Positions 44,169 to 53,866 of a DNA stretch of 64,000 bases are shown here, one piece after another; position 1 is the first letter of the stretch, and each line of letters opens with the position of its first letter. The notes below the pieces were generated by a model. The model saw only the letters and a list, made by a program, of their open reading frames with translations, made no database searches and was not told the origin of the DNA. This stretch comes from an uncultured Bacteroidales bacterium. Lineage in GTDB: Bacteria; Bacteroidota; Bacteroidia; Bacteroidales; Muribaculaceae. The stretch covers positions 1-64,000 of the forward strand of contig CANPDU010000008.1 of NCBI GenBank assembly GCA_947573135.1, given 5' to 3'. Both the position numbers and the translations under genes were made by a program.

Positions 44169-45329
44169 ATGGACTACTTACTCATAGACGACGAAAACCG
44201 AAGAGCGAACCTTCTTCCGATGACATACACACGCCCCGTTTCTGAGCTGCGCATCGGAGCGCTCACATTGCGCGAAAAATGGCTCCGCATGTTGCCGGGC
44301 GAATACAGTTATGAGACTGCCGATTATCTCACTGAAATATTTCCGGCCAAATGCGACCCGGCTGCCGCATCGACAATCAGCATAAATTCCGACATCATCC
44401 CCTCGCGTGCGCTTGCCGACATTGTCGCCGGACTTCAGCCGGGACAGGCAATCTACGACGCCGACGGCGTTCTGATTGCAGTACGTGGAACCGAGAAATC
44501 ACATACAACTGTTGATTTCGATATACGCCGCGTCAGGAATCTTACCGATATATTCACTTTAAACGGAGCCGAGATCGAAGCCGACTTCACTCTTCTGACC
44601 GCCGGTCGCGAGAGCGCGCCGGTCAGCCCGACAGTCACAATCGTCGGCGACCGTTCACGCTTATTCATCGAACCCGGCGCCACGGTCGAATGCTGCGCCA
44701 TCAACGTGACACACGGCCCGGTTTATATCGGAGCCGATGCTGAAGTAATGGAGTGTTCGGCGGTGCGTGGACCTGTGGCTATCTGCGAGCATTCATTTGT
44801 CAATATGGGCGCGAAAATATATGGTGAAACTACTATAGGACCTTGGTCAAAGGTCGGCGGAGAACTTAATAATGTCGTCATCCACAGCTATTCGAATAAA
44901 GCGCACGACGGCTTCCTCGGAAACGCCGTGATCGGTTCATGGTGCAACCTCGGCGCTGGTTGTGTGTCCTCAAATCTGAAAAACGACTATACAGAGATCA
45001 AATTGTGGAACTATCCTTCACACCGTTTCATGCGCACCGGACTTCAGTTCTGCGGGCTTATAATGGGCGACCACTCTAAAGCCGGCATCAACACTATGTT
45101 CAACACCGCTACCGTAGTCGGGGTCGGCGTCAATATCCACGGCACCGGTTTCCCGCGTAATTTCGTCGCATCGTTCAGCGAGGGAGGCACAGCCGGTTTC
45201 AGCGATGTCTCGATGACAAAATTTTTCGATGTCGCCTCAAGAGTCATGGCGCGACGGGGCATCAAACTCACCGATGCCAACCGACGCATGTTCTACGCTA
45301 TCCGCGATGCCGCCGAAAACTATAAATAG
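44169..45329 (+). CDS. putative sugar nucleotidyltransferase with left-handed beta-helix (GlmU-like)
   Basis: 386 residues from the ATG at 44169; the ORF-track extension to 43983 is antisense to rfbC. The N-terminal part (about 1-180) opens YLLIDDENRRANLLPMTYTRP and resembles the divergent GlmU-like nucleotidyltransferase group of Bacteroidetes, but lacks the usual LAAGxGTRM loop. The C-terminal part (about 180-340) is a hexapeptide-repeat beta-helix (VYIGADAEVMECSAVRGP, TTIGPWSKVGGELNNVVI, VIGSWCNLGAGCVSSNLKND), as in acetyltransferases. A role in making a nucleotide sugar is likely; the substrate is unknown. Confidence 0.8.
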   Translation: MDYLLIDDENRRANLLPMTYTRPVSELRIGALTLREKWLRMLPGEYSYETADYLTEIFPAKCDPAAASTISINSDIIPSRALADIVAGLQPGQAIYDADGVLIAVRGTEKSHTTVDFDIRRVRNLTDIFTLNGAEIEADFTLLTAGRESAPVSPTVTIVGDRSRLFIEPGATVECCAINVTHGPVYIGADAEVMECSAVRGPVAICEHSFVNMGAKIYGETTIGPWSKVGGELNNVVIHSYSNKAHDGFLGNAVIGSWCNLGAGCVSSNLKNDYTEIKLWNYPSHRFMRTGLQFCGLIMGDHSKAGINTMFNTATVVGVGVNIHGTGFPRNFVASFSEGGTAGFSDVSMTKFFDVASRVMARRGIKLTDANRRMFYAIRDAAENYK

Positions 45330-45339
45330 AGCATAAAAA

Positions 45340-45377
45340 TTGTCGGCAACCTCAATGTTAACATCGGTTGCCGACAA
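45340..45377 (+). terminator. hairpin terminator after the GlmU-like gene
   Basis: A perfect 12-bp stem (TTGTCGGCAACC / GGTTGCCGACAA) with a 14-base loop begins 10 bases after the stop codon. The T-run after it is weak. Confidence 0.7.
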
Positions 45378-45456
45378 AGAATTGTGCGTGATTTCATACT
45401 ATTTGTAATGTCTCTTTTTGCCTTGTGTCTGTTTGTGATGCTAAATTAGAATTCTA

Positions 45457-45474
45457 TGTCCATTACAATGGACA
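45457..45474. repeat. 18-base palindrome TGTCCATT-AC-AATGGACA
   Basis: A perfect 8-bp inverted repeat with a two-base centre in the convergent gap between the GlmU-like gene and the AraC-type gene. It could be a protein-binding site or part of the 3' end of either transcript. The remainder of 45378-45570 is AT-rich with no ORF. Confidence 0.45.
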
Positions 45475-45570
45475 CATATCATATATTTACATGTCACAAA
45501 ACGTAAAAAAGCAACGAGAAACGGTCTCAAATAGTACAATATTTCGCAATATGCCGTAAAACGCCTTTAT

Positions 45571-46608
45571 TTACAACCGATTGTTCCCTACTCTGAACTT
45601 CTCGGGCGTACATCCGGCCATTTTGCTGAATATACGGTGAAAAGACTGCCGCGAATTGAAGCCCGACTGTTCGGCGATTATCTCGATGCGCTCCGATGTG
45701 GTTTCCAAAAGTTTCATCGCATGCCTTACACGGTACTCATTAACAAATTCAAAGAAAGTCTTTCCTCGGCTGTTGTTAAAAAAACGGCTCACATAGGTGC
45801 GGTTAGAGTTGGTCATGTTTGCGACATCTGAAAGTTTCAGATGTGAGTTAAGAAAGATTTTGTCTTCTTCAAACAAGTGCTGTATCCTGACAAACAACTC
45901 GTCGGCATTTTTCTCATCATATGATTTCCGATCCTGATCCGAGGGCATTTCCGACAACTCGTCGATTACGGACTCATGCTTGTAGATAAAGAAACATATA
46001 AACATCCATATCGTCAGCGAGCCGAGCAGATATACAGCTTCTATGTCGAGATCCGCGACCAGACAATCCAGGATCCAGAGTGAGAGTATTGCAAATAAGG
46101 AAATCAATATCGTTCTCAGCCAATTGAGATTTATGTTTTCCTCATAAGAAAAACGCTGTTTGAGCATACTGTGATACTTCGGAATTGCGATTACGGTCCA
46201 GACCGCGTATCCCAGACCATAGACGGCAGCCCATATCACATCGGCATAATAAAACAATTCGTTATGCGTAATAAGATACAGAACAGGAAAAAGCACAAAC
46301 GGCACTTCATGCATGACCATCGTTTTTACACGCAGTGTGCCGGGGCGACACAATTCAATCAGAATAAACGCATACAGCGGTACGGTCACCATGTCGGTAG
46401 ATGTCATTACCATCCACTGATAATCGGTTTCCTGCTGTCCGGGGTGCATGAAAAAAAGATCTTTCAGGCACTGTATGCCGACAACAATCATCAGTGCGGC
46501 AACAAGTCTTGACAGCAGCGCACTGTTTTTACGCAAAAAGAACCATGCCATCATGAAGTAGAACATGACGCACAATCCATAGACAAAATAAATGCCGGGA
46601 AGAGTCAT
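45571..46608 (-). CDS. AraC-family regulator with multi-pass membrane sensor domain
   Basis: 345 residues. The first two thirds contain about six or seven hydrophobic helices (YFVYGLCVMFYFMMAWFFL, LLSRLVAALMIVVGIQCL, VPLYAFILIEL, FVLFPVLYLI, LISLFAILSLWILDCLV, GSLTIWMFICFFIY). A cytoplasmic linker leads to a C-terminal AraC helix-turn-helix pair (HLKLSDVANMTNSNRTYVSR and ERIEIIAEQSGFNSRQSFHR, ending GCTPEKFR). It is a membrane-bound one-component regulator. The ligand is unknown; the neighbouring GH20 gene, about 100 bases upstream on the same strand, suggests a link with glycan use. Confidence 0.85.
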   Translation of the reverse strand: MTLPGIYFVYGLCVMFYFMMAWFFLRKNSALLSRLVAALMIVVGIQCLKDLFFMHPGQQETDYQWMVMTSTDMVTVPLYAFILIELCRPGTLRVKTMVMHEVPFVLFPVLYLITHNELFYYADVIWAAVYGLGYAVWTVIAIPKYHSMLKQRFSYEENINLNWLRTILISLFAILSLWILDCLVADLDIEAVYLLGSLTIWMFICFFIYKHESVIDELSEMPSDQDRKSYDEKNADELFVRIQHLFEEDKIFLNSHLKLSDVANMTNSNRTYVSRFFNNSRGKTFFEFVNEYRVRHAMKLLETTSERIEIIAEQSGFNSRQSFHRIFSKMAGCTPEKFRVGNNRL

Positions 46609-46635
46609 ATCGTAATCGCTCGTGAAAATATCATA

Positions 46636-46690
46636 GCTGTGCCGTCATCAGGATAAGTATAATCATACAATTCCTGCCTAACGGCACAGC
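46636..46690 (-). terminator. hairpin between the GH20 gene and the AraC-type gene
   Basis: GCTGTGCCGT pairs with ACGGCACAGC (10 bp), with an inner AGGA/TCCT-type stem in the 35-base loop. It lies 23 bases after the GH20 stop. The flank is TATGATATTTTC, moderately T-rich. Confidence 0.6.
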
Positions 46691-46712
46691 CTGTATTTAT
46701 TGTCAGTTAAAA

Positions 46713-48947
46713 TTACAGTCTGACGATTGTAGTCACCGAGCGTTTGCCGTTGAGATAATATGCCGCGCGGATCTGCTTGACGTCGCCGGGAAGCTCTACG
46801 GCATCTGTGTAAACCGCTGATTTTTCAGTCGGCTCGGAACCGTCGAGCGTATAGCGGATCTCGCCTTTGCCGGCATACGGAGCATTCATCAATGCTTTGC
46901 CGTCAGCTATTTTTATACCGGGCTGACGCATATGATAATTATAGCCGGCATTCTCCCAGACATGGATCTCACGTTCGGCGATAACGGCATTGAAGTCCGC
47001 ATTTGTATAAGTGGGCGTACTGTTCCAGGCGCGTTCTGCCAGACCGAGCATCTTAGGCAGCAGACGCATTTCCATGTCGGCAGCGCTGCGCACAGTCTCC
47101 GAGAACAACTGGCCTGAAAGTCCGAAGATCTTCTCGCGGTCGCCGGGCTGCAGAACGATAAGCTCTTCAGGATAGCCGCCGAGGCTGACAAATTCGTCGA
47201 CCGGAGTGCTCCAGGTAAGACCGCGTTCGTCAGGATGATAGCTTGCATTCATGTCGAGATAGAAACGGTTGACATTGCTGAGGATCAGCGGATAGCCGCC
47301 GTCAAGAGCCTGACGCGAAGGAGCATCCGGCGTGGTGAGTGACTGTGTCCAGCTATTGACTGAGTAAGCATTGCCGGCGACAGCCTTATTATAGTCATCA
47401 GTGCGTCCGCAGACAACTTCCTGCCAGCCGGAAACCTTGACGCCTTTTGATGCAAGATAGTCAGACACTCTGCGATTGAACACTGCATGCATATCGTGGT
47501 CGCTGGCCACGCCGTGCTCTTCCTTATACTTTATAACCGACGGAGTGCCGCTCCACGATCCGTGGGGAACTTCATCGCCGCCTATGTGTATCGCGGGAAG
47601 CTCAACGCCGGCACGGGCATACATATCGATAATTCCGTCATAGACCTTTTCGAGGAAAGCATAAGTCGACTCCAAAGCCGGGTTCATCACATTGTCATGG
47701 AACGACTGAGCCGACGTGTAAACTGACGAATCCCCGTCTTCGATCAGACGATATGATGCATCACCTGTCGTACGATAGCGTTTTTCCATCGCTTTGATAG
47801 CCGCACGTGCATGACCGGGAGATTCGACTTCCGGAAGGACCTTAATACCGAGACTGTCGGCATAACGGAGCATACCTATAAAATCATCTTGAGTGAAATA
47901 TCCGTTGGCGGTTCCCGCCTTAGAATCAGGGTTGCCGTCGCCGGCATGAATCTGGGCGATGAATTCTGCGTCGTCAAAAGTGTAGCCGCGGCGAGCACCG
48001 ACCTCTACGAGTTCGGGAAGACCGGGGATGTCAAGACGCCATGCGTCGTCATCACTGAAGTGAAAGTGCAGATGATTGAAACCGTAACGGGCCAGCATAT
48101 CAAGCACGCGGCGCATTTCAGCCGGAGTCTGATAGTTACGTGAGATGTCGATCATCACCGCACGATAGCGGAAATCTGGTTCATCCTCAACAATCGCGTT
48201 AGCGACAGTCGGTCCTGCAAAGCCTGCCACGAGGTCAGCCGCACGGCGGTGAGCGATGCTCATAAATTCAGGCGCGGCCTCGACTGTGGCCACATTATCG
48301 GCTATTGTTATGGTATATTTTTCACCCTGTGCGCTGTCTGTCGGTTTGTCGACAATCTTAATGTCGGCGACTGTCGACTCTCCGTCAGTCAATGTAACTT
48401 TCTTGAATGACGGTATCACCTCATAGTCACCGGCCTTGTCGGCGGCAAGGGACTCATTGAACGCAAAAATATCCTCAGCCTTGGGCATACGGTCGAGCGC
48501 AGCAGTCGAATACTGCTCCGGGAAGGCGGTCATAGACGCAAATGTAAGTTCTACGGGCGACGTAGTTCCGTCTGTATTGGCGGTATGGACTCCGTCGGGA
48601 GCATAACAGATCGACCGGAGTTCGTCTTTGACCCGGATATCGACAACGATTGTATCACCTTCCGCACCGCGGAAACGGGGGGATGCGACACAATAGTATC
48701 CCGGCATAATCTCGATAAGGGTATCGGCGGGATTGAGCGTCGACATCGGTCGGGCGAACTGATTGAAGGCTAATCGGTCGAAATCAAGATCGCCGCTGAC
48801 TGTGAAGCGCTGCACATAGTAACTGCCCGCTTCGTCCGAGCTGTTGCCGAGTGTTTCCCACTGCACCTGGGTCGTTTTAGGCGCCGACCCGCATGATGAC
48901 ATCGCGAAAACCACGGCAAAAGCCGGTAATGCACTTGTAAATTTCAT
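46713..48947 (-). CDS. beta-N-acetylhexosaminidase, GH20, lipoprotein
   Basis: 744 residues. A lipobox-like MSSC (Cys19) suggests outer-membrane anchoring. An N-terminal region (about 20-250) includes the GH20b-like domain. The TIM barrel (about 260-610) carries FNHLHFHFSDDDAWRLDIPG and the catalytic Asp-Glu pair in IHIGGDEVPHGSW (near residue 456), the substrate-assisted mechanism of GH20. A C-terminal chitobiase-like beta domain (GEIRYTLDGSEPTEKSAVYT) completes it. It should release terminal GlcNAc or GalNAc from host or dietary glycans; the exact linkage cannot be read. Own -7 box upstream. Confidence 0.93.
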   Translation of the reverse strand: MKFTSALPAFAVVFAMSSCGSAPKTTQVQWETLGNSSDEAGSYYVQRFTVSGDLDFDRLAFNQFARPMSTLNPADTLIEIMPGYYCVASPRFRGAEGDTIVVDIRVKDELRSICYAPDGVHTANTDGTTSPVELTFASMTAFPEQYSTAALDRMPKAEDIFAFNESLAADKAGDYEVIPSFKKVTLTDGESTVADIKIVDKPTDSAQGEKYTITIADNVATVEAAPEFMSIAHRRAADLVAGFAGPTVANAIVEDEPDFRYRAVMIDISRNYQTPAEMRRVLDMLARYGFNHLHFHFSDDDAWRLDIPGLPELVEVGARRGYTFDDAEFIAQIHAGDGNPDSKAGTANGYFTQDDFIGMLRYADSLGIKVLPEVESPGHARAAIKAMEKRYRTTGDASYRLIEDGDSSVYTSAQSFHDNVMNPALESTYAFLEKVYDGIIDMYARAGVELPAIHIGGDEVPHGSWSGTPSVIKYKEEHGVASDHDMHAVFNRRVSDYLASKGVKVSGWQEVVCGRTDDYNKAVAGNAYSVNSWTQSLTTPDAPSRQALDGGYPLILSNVNRFYLDMNASYHPDERGLTWSTPVDEFVSLGGYPEELIVLQPGDREKIFGLSGQLFSETVRSAADMEMRLLPKMLGLAERAWNSTPTYTNADFNAVIAEREIHVWENAGYNYHMRQPGIKIADGKALMNAPYAGKGEIRYTLDGSEPTEKSAVYTDAVELPGDVKQIRAAYYLNGKRSVTTIVRL

Positions 48948-48987
48948 TTAATGATGGTTTTATGGTTGTGTTGGAATATTCTAAATG

Positions 48988-48995
48988 CAAAGTTA
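48988..48995 (-). promoter_or_regulatory. -7 box of the GH20 gene
   Basis: TAACTTTG on the minus strand, about 40 bases before the ATG at 48947. No clear TTG at -33. It lies between the end of the ATPase gene and the GH20 start. Confidence 0.5.
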
Positions 48996-49036
48996 GCATA
49001 AAAAATCTCTTCCGAAACCGATCACACCATAAAATA

Positions 49037-51757
49037 TCAGTGTTTTAGCTTTCTGATCAGACCATACGCCGTCGGAATAAGCATTACAGGCGATGTAAAC
49101 ACTATTATCAGCGCCAAATCGCTGGGAGCGATCGCGCAGACATTGAACATGGCGCCTCCCACATAGACAATTGCTATCTGACCGACAAAGATCACAGCAA
49201 GCGTAGAGAAAAAGACCAGACTGTGACGTGCGTCATGGAAGGCTGTATGACCGCTCTCGAAAGCCCGAGCATTGAAAAGATTCCAGAACTGCAGGAACAC
49301 AAACAGCGTGAAGAACATCGTCAGATCGTAGGCAGTCAGACTTTCACCTCCGGGCGTCACAGTGTAACAGCGCAGGAATTCCATGAAATCAAAGTTCGAA
49401 AGACTGTCTATAGGACTGACGCGGAAATATTGCAGCACACCATAAAGCAATGCCGTAAAAATAAAGCCTGTAACAATAATAGCCGCATACATTCTGCGTG
49501 TAATGATAAAATCGCGCTGACGGCGCGGTTTATGTTTCATCACTTCCGTGCTCGGCGGCAACGAAGCGAGCGCCAAAGCCGCGAATGTATCCATGATAAG
49601 ATTTACCCAGAGCATCTGTGTGACTGTCAGCGGGGATTCGGTTCCGGTAAACGCTCCGATCACCACTATAATACAGGCTACAAGATTGACCGTAAGCTGA
49701 AAGAGAATAAACCGCTGGATATTCTGATAGAGCGAACGTCCCCACATCACAGCCTTGCTTATAGATGCGAATGAATTGTCCATGATGGTAATGTCAGACG
49801 CCTCTTTGGCAACAGCCGTTCCGTCGCCCATCGAGAGGCCGACCTGTGCGGCGTTAAGCGCGGGCGCGTCATTGGTTCCGTCGCCGGTCACGGCCACCAC
49901 CTCGCCGTTACGCTGCAGCATATTGACCAGCCTCGACTTGTCGGTCGGTCTTGCACGTGACATGATTTTAATCTTTCGCGAGCGGGCCAGTGCTTCATCG
50001 TCTGACAATGCAGCCCATTCGGGGCCGGAAATATGCGCGGAATCATCGTCGCGGTCAGTCCAGAGTCCGATTTGCCGTCCGATTTCTTTGGCAGTACCGG
50101 GTGTGTCACCGGTGACTATTTTGACAGATATTCCCGAATTCAGAGTCTGACTGATCGCATCAGGCACTTCCTTGCGTATAGGATCGGAAATCGCACATAT
50201 TCCGATAAAATTGAGTCTGATTTTAGGATTGACCGCACCGTCGACGATTGCATCATCAATATCGTCAGGCACAAATCCATAGGCAAATCCGAGCGTACGC
50301 ATTGCCCGCGACTGATAATCGGCGAGCGTCCGCTCCACATTGCTTTTTGATAACGGTTCGGCAACATCACTGCATGCTGCGAGCACAATTTCAGGTGCTC
50401 CCTTGACATATAGCACTTTACGTCCCAAAGACGGAGAGTCTGCGACAGTAGCCATATATTTTCGTTGCGTCGAGAAAGGCAACTGATCGACAATTGCGAC
50501 TGTTTCTCTTATTTTCAGATAATCACGCCCGTTGTCATAGAGCCAAAGCAACAGCGCGCCTTCTGTAGGATTTCCGACAGGCGAGGGTTTTCCGTCATTG
50601 TCATATTCAAGAAATGCTGTCGAATTCACTGCGATTCCTTCGGCAATCAGATCTGACTGCCGGTCGTCAGCAAGACGGCCGTCATGTCCTATTCCTGAGA
50701 AATCAGTGTCGGCGACACGCATTCTGTTCATGGTAAGCGTACCGGTCTTGTCTGTACAGATAACCGTCGTCGCACCCATCGTTTCACATGCATGAAGCTT
50801 TCTGACAAGATTGTTAGATGCAAGCATTCGCCTCATGCTCAGAGCGAGGCTCAGAGTCACACTCATCGGCAGACCTTCGGGAACCGACACCACAATCAGC
50901 GTTATTGCAAGCATGACAGTTGTAAGCAGGTAATCGATCGTACCGAGTGTATCGGCTCCGGCCCAGTCAAAAATTGCACAACGTCCTACTACGATCAGAC
51001 CTCCGACAATATAACTCATTGTCGAAATCAGACGTCCGAGTCGTTCGAACTGAAGAGTCAGCGGAGTCTTGATGCCGGTATCGATCTGCGCGGCCTCATA
51101 AACTTTACCATATTCAGTCGCATCACCGACAGCCGTCACCTCCATTACGCCACGGCCCTCTACAACCGTCGTGCCTTTAAGCACCATATCGCTCGCATAT
51201 GTAGCGTCACTGTCCCTTTCCGAAGCAAGATGCGACTTGCTGACCTGAGGTTCGCCTGTAAGCGTACTTTCGTTGATACGGAGTCCGAGAGAATCTATCA
51301 GACGGCCGTCAGCCACTACCTCGTCGCCTGTCTCGATAATGATTATATCTCCGACTACAATTTCTCGACGCGGTACCTGTGTGATACCGCCGTTGCGGAT
51401 AACTTTAACAAGTAGATCATCATTGACCTTGTTGAGGACATCAAACTTTCGGTCAGCGCTGACTTCAAGCCAGAAACCGATCATGGTAGCAAGTATGATG
51501 GCAAAGAATATGCCGACAGGCTCAAAAAACACAGACGCGCCTTTGACACCGCTGACATATTCATAGACTGATATGCCTATCGACAACAATAATGCGACAA
51601 GAAGAATTCTTATCAACGGGTCGGCAAAATAGCCTATGAATTTACGCCACAACGACGGGCGCGGAGGAGGTGTAAGAAGATTTTCGCCATGAAGGCGGCG
51701 TGATTCTTTTACCTGATCATCTGTCAGGCCGGTAGGGTGTACTTTCTCTTCTGTCAT
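49037..51757 (-). CDS. calcium-translocating P-type ATPase (PMCA-like)
   Basis: 906 residues. Inner-membrane cation pump. A cation-ATPase N-domain (PTGLTDDQVKESRRLHGENL) is followed by M1-M2 and the actuator loop, with TGEP where TGES is usual. The M4 ion site reads VSVPEGLPMSVTLSLALSMR, typical of type II Ca2+ pumps. The phosphorylation motif is ICTDKTGTLTMNRM (Asp near residue 335) and the hinge GDGTNDAPALNAAQVGLSMG. A six-helix C-terminal membrane domain ends the protein. Calcium is the likely ion by family; no calmodulin-type tail is present. Last gene of the transporter operon, two bases after the dihydroorotase gene. Confidence 0.92.
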   Translation of the reverse strand: MTEEKVHPTGLTDDQVKESRRLHGENLLTPPPRPSLWRKFIGYFADPLIRILLVALLLSIGISVYEYVSGVKGASVFFEPVGIFFAIILATMIGFWLEVSADRKFDVLNKVNDDLLVKVIRNGGITQVPRREIVVGDIIIIETGDEVVADGRLIDSLGLRINESTLTGEPQVSKSHLASERDSDATYASDMVLKGTTVVEGRGVMEVTAVGDATEYGKVYEAAQIDTGIKTPLTLQFERLGRLISTMSYIVGGLIVVGRCAIFDWAGADTLGTIDYLLTTVMLAITLIVVSVPEGLPMSVTLSLALSMRRMLASNNLVRKLHACETMGATTVICTDKTGTLTMNRMRVADTDFSGIGHDGRLADDRQSDLIAEGIAVNSTAFLEYDNDGKPSPVGNPTEGALLLWLYDNGRDYLKIRETVAIVDQLPFSTQRKYMATVADSPSLGRKVLYVKGAPEIVLAACSDVAEPLSKSNVERTLADYQSRAMRTLGFAYGFVPDDIDDAIVDGAVNPKIRLNFIGICAISDPIRKEVPDAISQTLNSGISVKIVTGDTPGTAKEIGRQIGLWTDRDDDSAHISGPEWAALSDDEALARSRKIKIMSRARPTDKSRLVNMLQRNGEVVAVTGDGTNDAPALNAAQVGLSMGDGTAVAKEASDITIMDNSFASISKAVMWGRSLYQNIQRFILFQLTVNLVACIIVVIGAFTGTESPLTVTQMLWVNLIMDTFAALALASLPPSTEVMKHKPRRQRDFIITRRMYAAIIVTGFIFTALLYGVLQYFRVSPIDSLSNFDFMEFLRCYTVTPGGESLTAYDLTMFFTLFVFLQFWNLFNARAFESGHTAFHDARHSLVFFSTLAVIFVGQIAIVYVGGAMFNVCAIAPSDLALIIVFTSPVMLIPTAYGLIRKLKH

Positions 51758-51759
51758 AT

Positions 51760-53100
51760 TTATTTTCTGAATCTGAGTTGTCGGCCTCTGTAATTCTCAT
51801 TTATAACACCGTCGGCATACACAAGGTTGCCATTGACCCATGTCTTAACAGGACGCGCATAAAACCGGCATCCCGCAGCAGGTGTCCAGCCGCACAGACT
51901 GATCACATCATCATCAGTGACTGTATATCCTTCTGGACACCGCTCTACCATGCATAGATCGGCGAAATAGCCCGGCTCAATGCGGCCGCGGCCTTCTACC
52001 CCGAACAGTCGGGCAGGATTATCAGCCATGACTCGCGCTACGACCTCCGGTTTAAACATACTGAGCATGGCAGCCACTGAAAACTGAACCATAGGCGCAC
52101 CGCTGACAGCCTTAAAAAGGCCTCCGTTCTTTTCGGCCAGTAAGTGAGGCGCGTGATCCGTAGCGACGATATCGATAAGGCCGTCCTCGACAGCTTTCCT
52201 CAGTGCGTCACGGTCTGCCGGCGTCTTTACCGAAGGATTCATCTTTATCCTTGCGCCTTTTTCACCATAGTCGTCGATAGTCCAGAGCAGATGATGCGGT
52301 GATACTTCAGCTGTTATCTGTTTCCTTGTCACATCATCACCTCTTTCGAGTAACGACAGTTCGGCGGCTGTCGTGATATGTGCTATGTGAAGATGCGTGC
52401 CGTAACGGTGCGCGAGTCTGACTGCCTCAGAGGAAGCCTTCATACATGCTTCAGCCGGACGGAGTCTCGTGTGCAACCACACGGGAGCATCTTCTCCGTA
52501 TTCGTCAATTATTTCTGCCTTGGCGGCCTTGATCGTGGCTTCATCCTCAGCGTGAACAGATATAATGGCTCGAGCTTCATTGAACAACCGGCACAAAGTA
52601 TCGTACGAGTCAACAAGCATATTGCCGGTCGACGAACCCATAAAAAGCTTTATGCCCGGGATACGCGTATAATCTGCTTTATTAATTTCGTCAAGATTAT
52701 TATTGGTAGCTCCGATAAAAAAAGCGTAATTGGCCACTGAATCTTTCGCCGCTATAGCTGCCTTACCATCGACAGCCTCACAACTGACAGTCTGAGGCAC
52801 AGTATTGGGCATGTCGAAAAACGACGTCACCCCCCCGGCGACAGCAGCCCTGCTTTCAGACGCTATTGTCGCTTTGTGAGTCAGACCGGGTTCACGGAAA
52901 TGCACATGGCAGTCAATCGCTCCGGGCATAAGCAACGCGCCGTTGCCATCTACAATGTTGACGGCCGCCGTGAAAAGATCATCTGACGGCTCTCCGTTGC
53001 CGACTCCTGATATACGGCCGTCGTTGCCGATTGTAACAAAACCGTGTGACACCCTTTCGGGTGTCACAACGTCTACATTATATATAAGAGTTTCAACCAT
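51760..53100 (-). CDS. pyrC: dihydroorotase
   Basis: 446 residues, amidohydrolase fold. Third step of pyrimidine synthesis. Metal and substrate motifs are GAIDCHVHFREPGLTHKATI (HxH near residue 65), KLFMGSSTGNMLV with the Lys expected to be carboxylated, VHAEDEAT, LHIAHITTA and the catalytic DIVATDHAPH. Length and motifs fit the class I-type (long) dihydroorotases of Bacteroidetes. It overlaps the glycosyltransferase gene by eight bases. Confidence 0.92.
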   Translation of the reverse strand: MVETLIYNVDVVTPERVSHGFVTIGNDGRISGVGNGEPSDDLFTAAVNIVDGNGALLMPGAIDCHVHFREPGLTHKATIASESRAAVAGGVTSFFDMPNTVPQTVSCEAVDGKAAIAAKDSVANYAFFIGATNNNLDEINKADYTRIPGIKLFMGSSTGNMLVDSYDTLCRLFNEARAIISVHAEDEATIKAAKAEIIDEYGEDAPVWLHTRLRPAEACMKASSEAVRLAHRYGTHLHIAHITTAAELSLLERGDDVTRKQITAEVSPHHLLWTIDDYGEKGARIKMNPSVKTPADRDALRKAVEDGLIDIVATDHAPHLLAEKNGGLFKAVSGAPMVQFSVAAMLSMFKPEVVARVMADNPARLFGVEGRGRIEPGYFADLCMVERCPEGYTVTDDDVISLCGWTPAAGCRFYARPVKTWVNGNLVYADGVINENYRGRQLRFRK

Positions 53101-53851
53101 TCTTGCCGAGCTTATAGTCTTTAAACAAGCTGTTCCACTTCAGCCTTATAACACCCAGCACGGCTTCTCCGAAAATATCTCCGTTCATTTTACTTACGCC
53201 TAATACACGGTTGACAAAGATAATAGGCACTTCTACAATGCGGAAGCCGAATTTATAGGCAGTGAACTTCATCTCGATCTGGAAAGCATAGCCCTTGAAC
53301 TTGATCGCATCAAGATCCATCGCCTCAAGCACCCTGCGTCGGTAGCAGACAAATCCGGCAGTAGTGTCATGAATATTCATGCCGGTGACAATCCTGACGT
53401 ACTTCGAGGCGAAATATGACATCAGCACTCGTCCGATCGGCCAGTTGACAACGTTTACGCCCGAAACATAGCGCGATCCTATCGCAACATCCGCGCCATT
53501 GATCGCCGTTGCTTCATAAAGCTTCATCAGATCATTCGGATTATGCGAAAAATCGGCATCCATCTCGCAGATATAGTCATAACCACGTTCGAGCGCCCAC
53601 TTGAAGCCGGCGATATAAGCCGTCCCGAGTCCGAGCTTACCCTTTCGTTCTATTAAATGCACCCTGCCGGGGTGCTCAAGCATTTTGGCCTTGACTATGG
53701 CCGCAGTACCGTCGGGCGAATTATCGTCGATTACGAGAATATCGAACGAGCGCGGCAGATCGAGCACCGCGTCGATTATGGCCGAAGCGTTCTCACGCTC
53801 GTTATACATCGGAATGATTACGAGCGTATCGCTATGGATTGTCGATGACAT
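53093..53851 (-). CDS. polyprenol monophosphomannose synthase-like glycosyltransferase (GT2)
   Basis: 252 residues, DPM1-like. Expected to transfer a hexose from a nucleotide sugar to polyprenyl phosphate at the inner leaflet. TLVIIPMYNERENASAIIDA, the VIDDNSPDGTAAIV loop, the metal-binding CEMDADFSHNP and GSRYVSGVNVVNWPIGR are diagnostic for the DPM1 subgroup. There is no C-terminal GtrA-type membrane domain, so it is the soluble short form. Mannose as sugar is inferred from the family. It sits between the POT and dihydroorotase genes. Confidence 0.88.
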   Translation of the reverse strand: MSSTIHSDTLVIIPMYNERENASAIIDAVLDLPRSFDILVIDDNSPDGTAAIVKAKMLEHPGRVHLIERKGKLGLGTAYIAGFKWALERGYDYICEMDADFSHNPNDLMKLYEATAINGADVAIGSRYVSGVNVVNWPIGRVLMSYFASKYVRIVTGMNIHDTTAGFVCYRRRVLEAMDLDAIKFKGYAFQIEMKFTAYKFGFRIVEVPIIFVNRVLGVSKMNGDIFGEAVLGVIRLKWNSLFKDYKLGKNG

Positions 53852-53866
53852 TGGCAGTAATTATAT

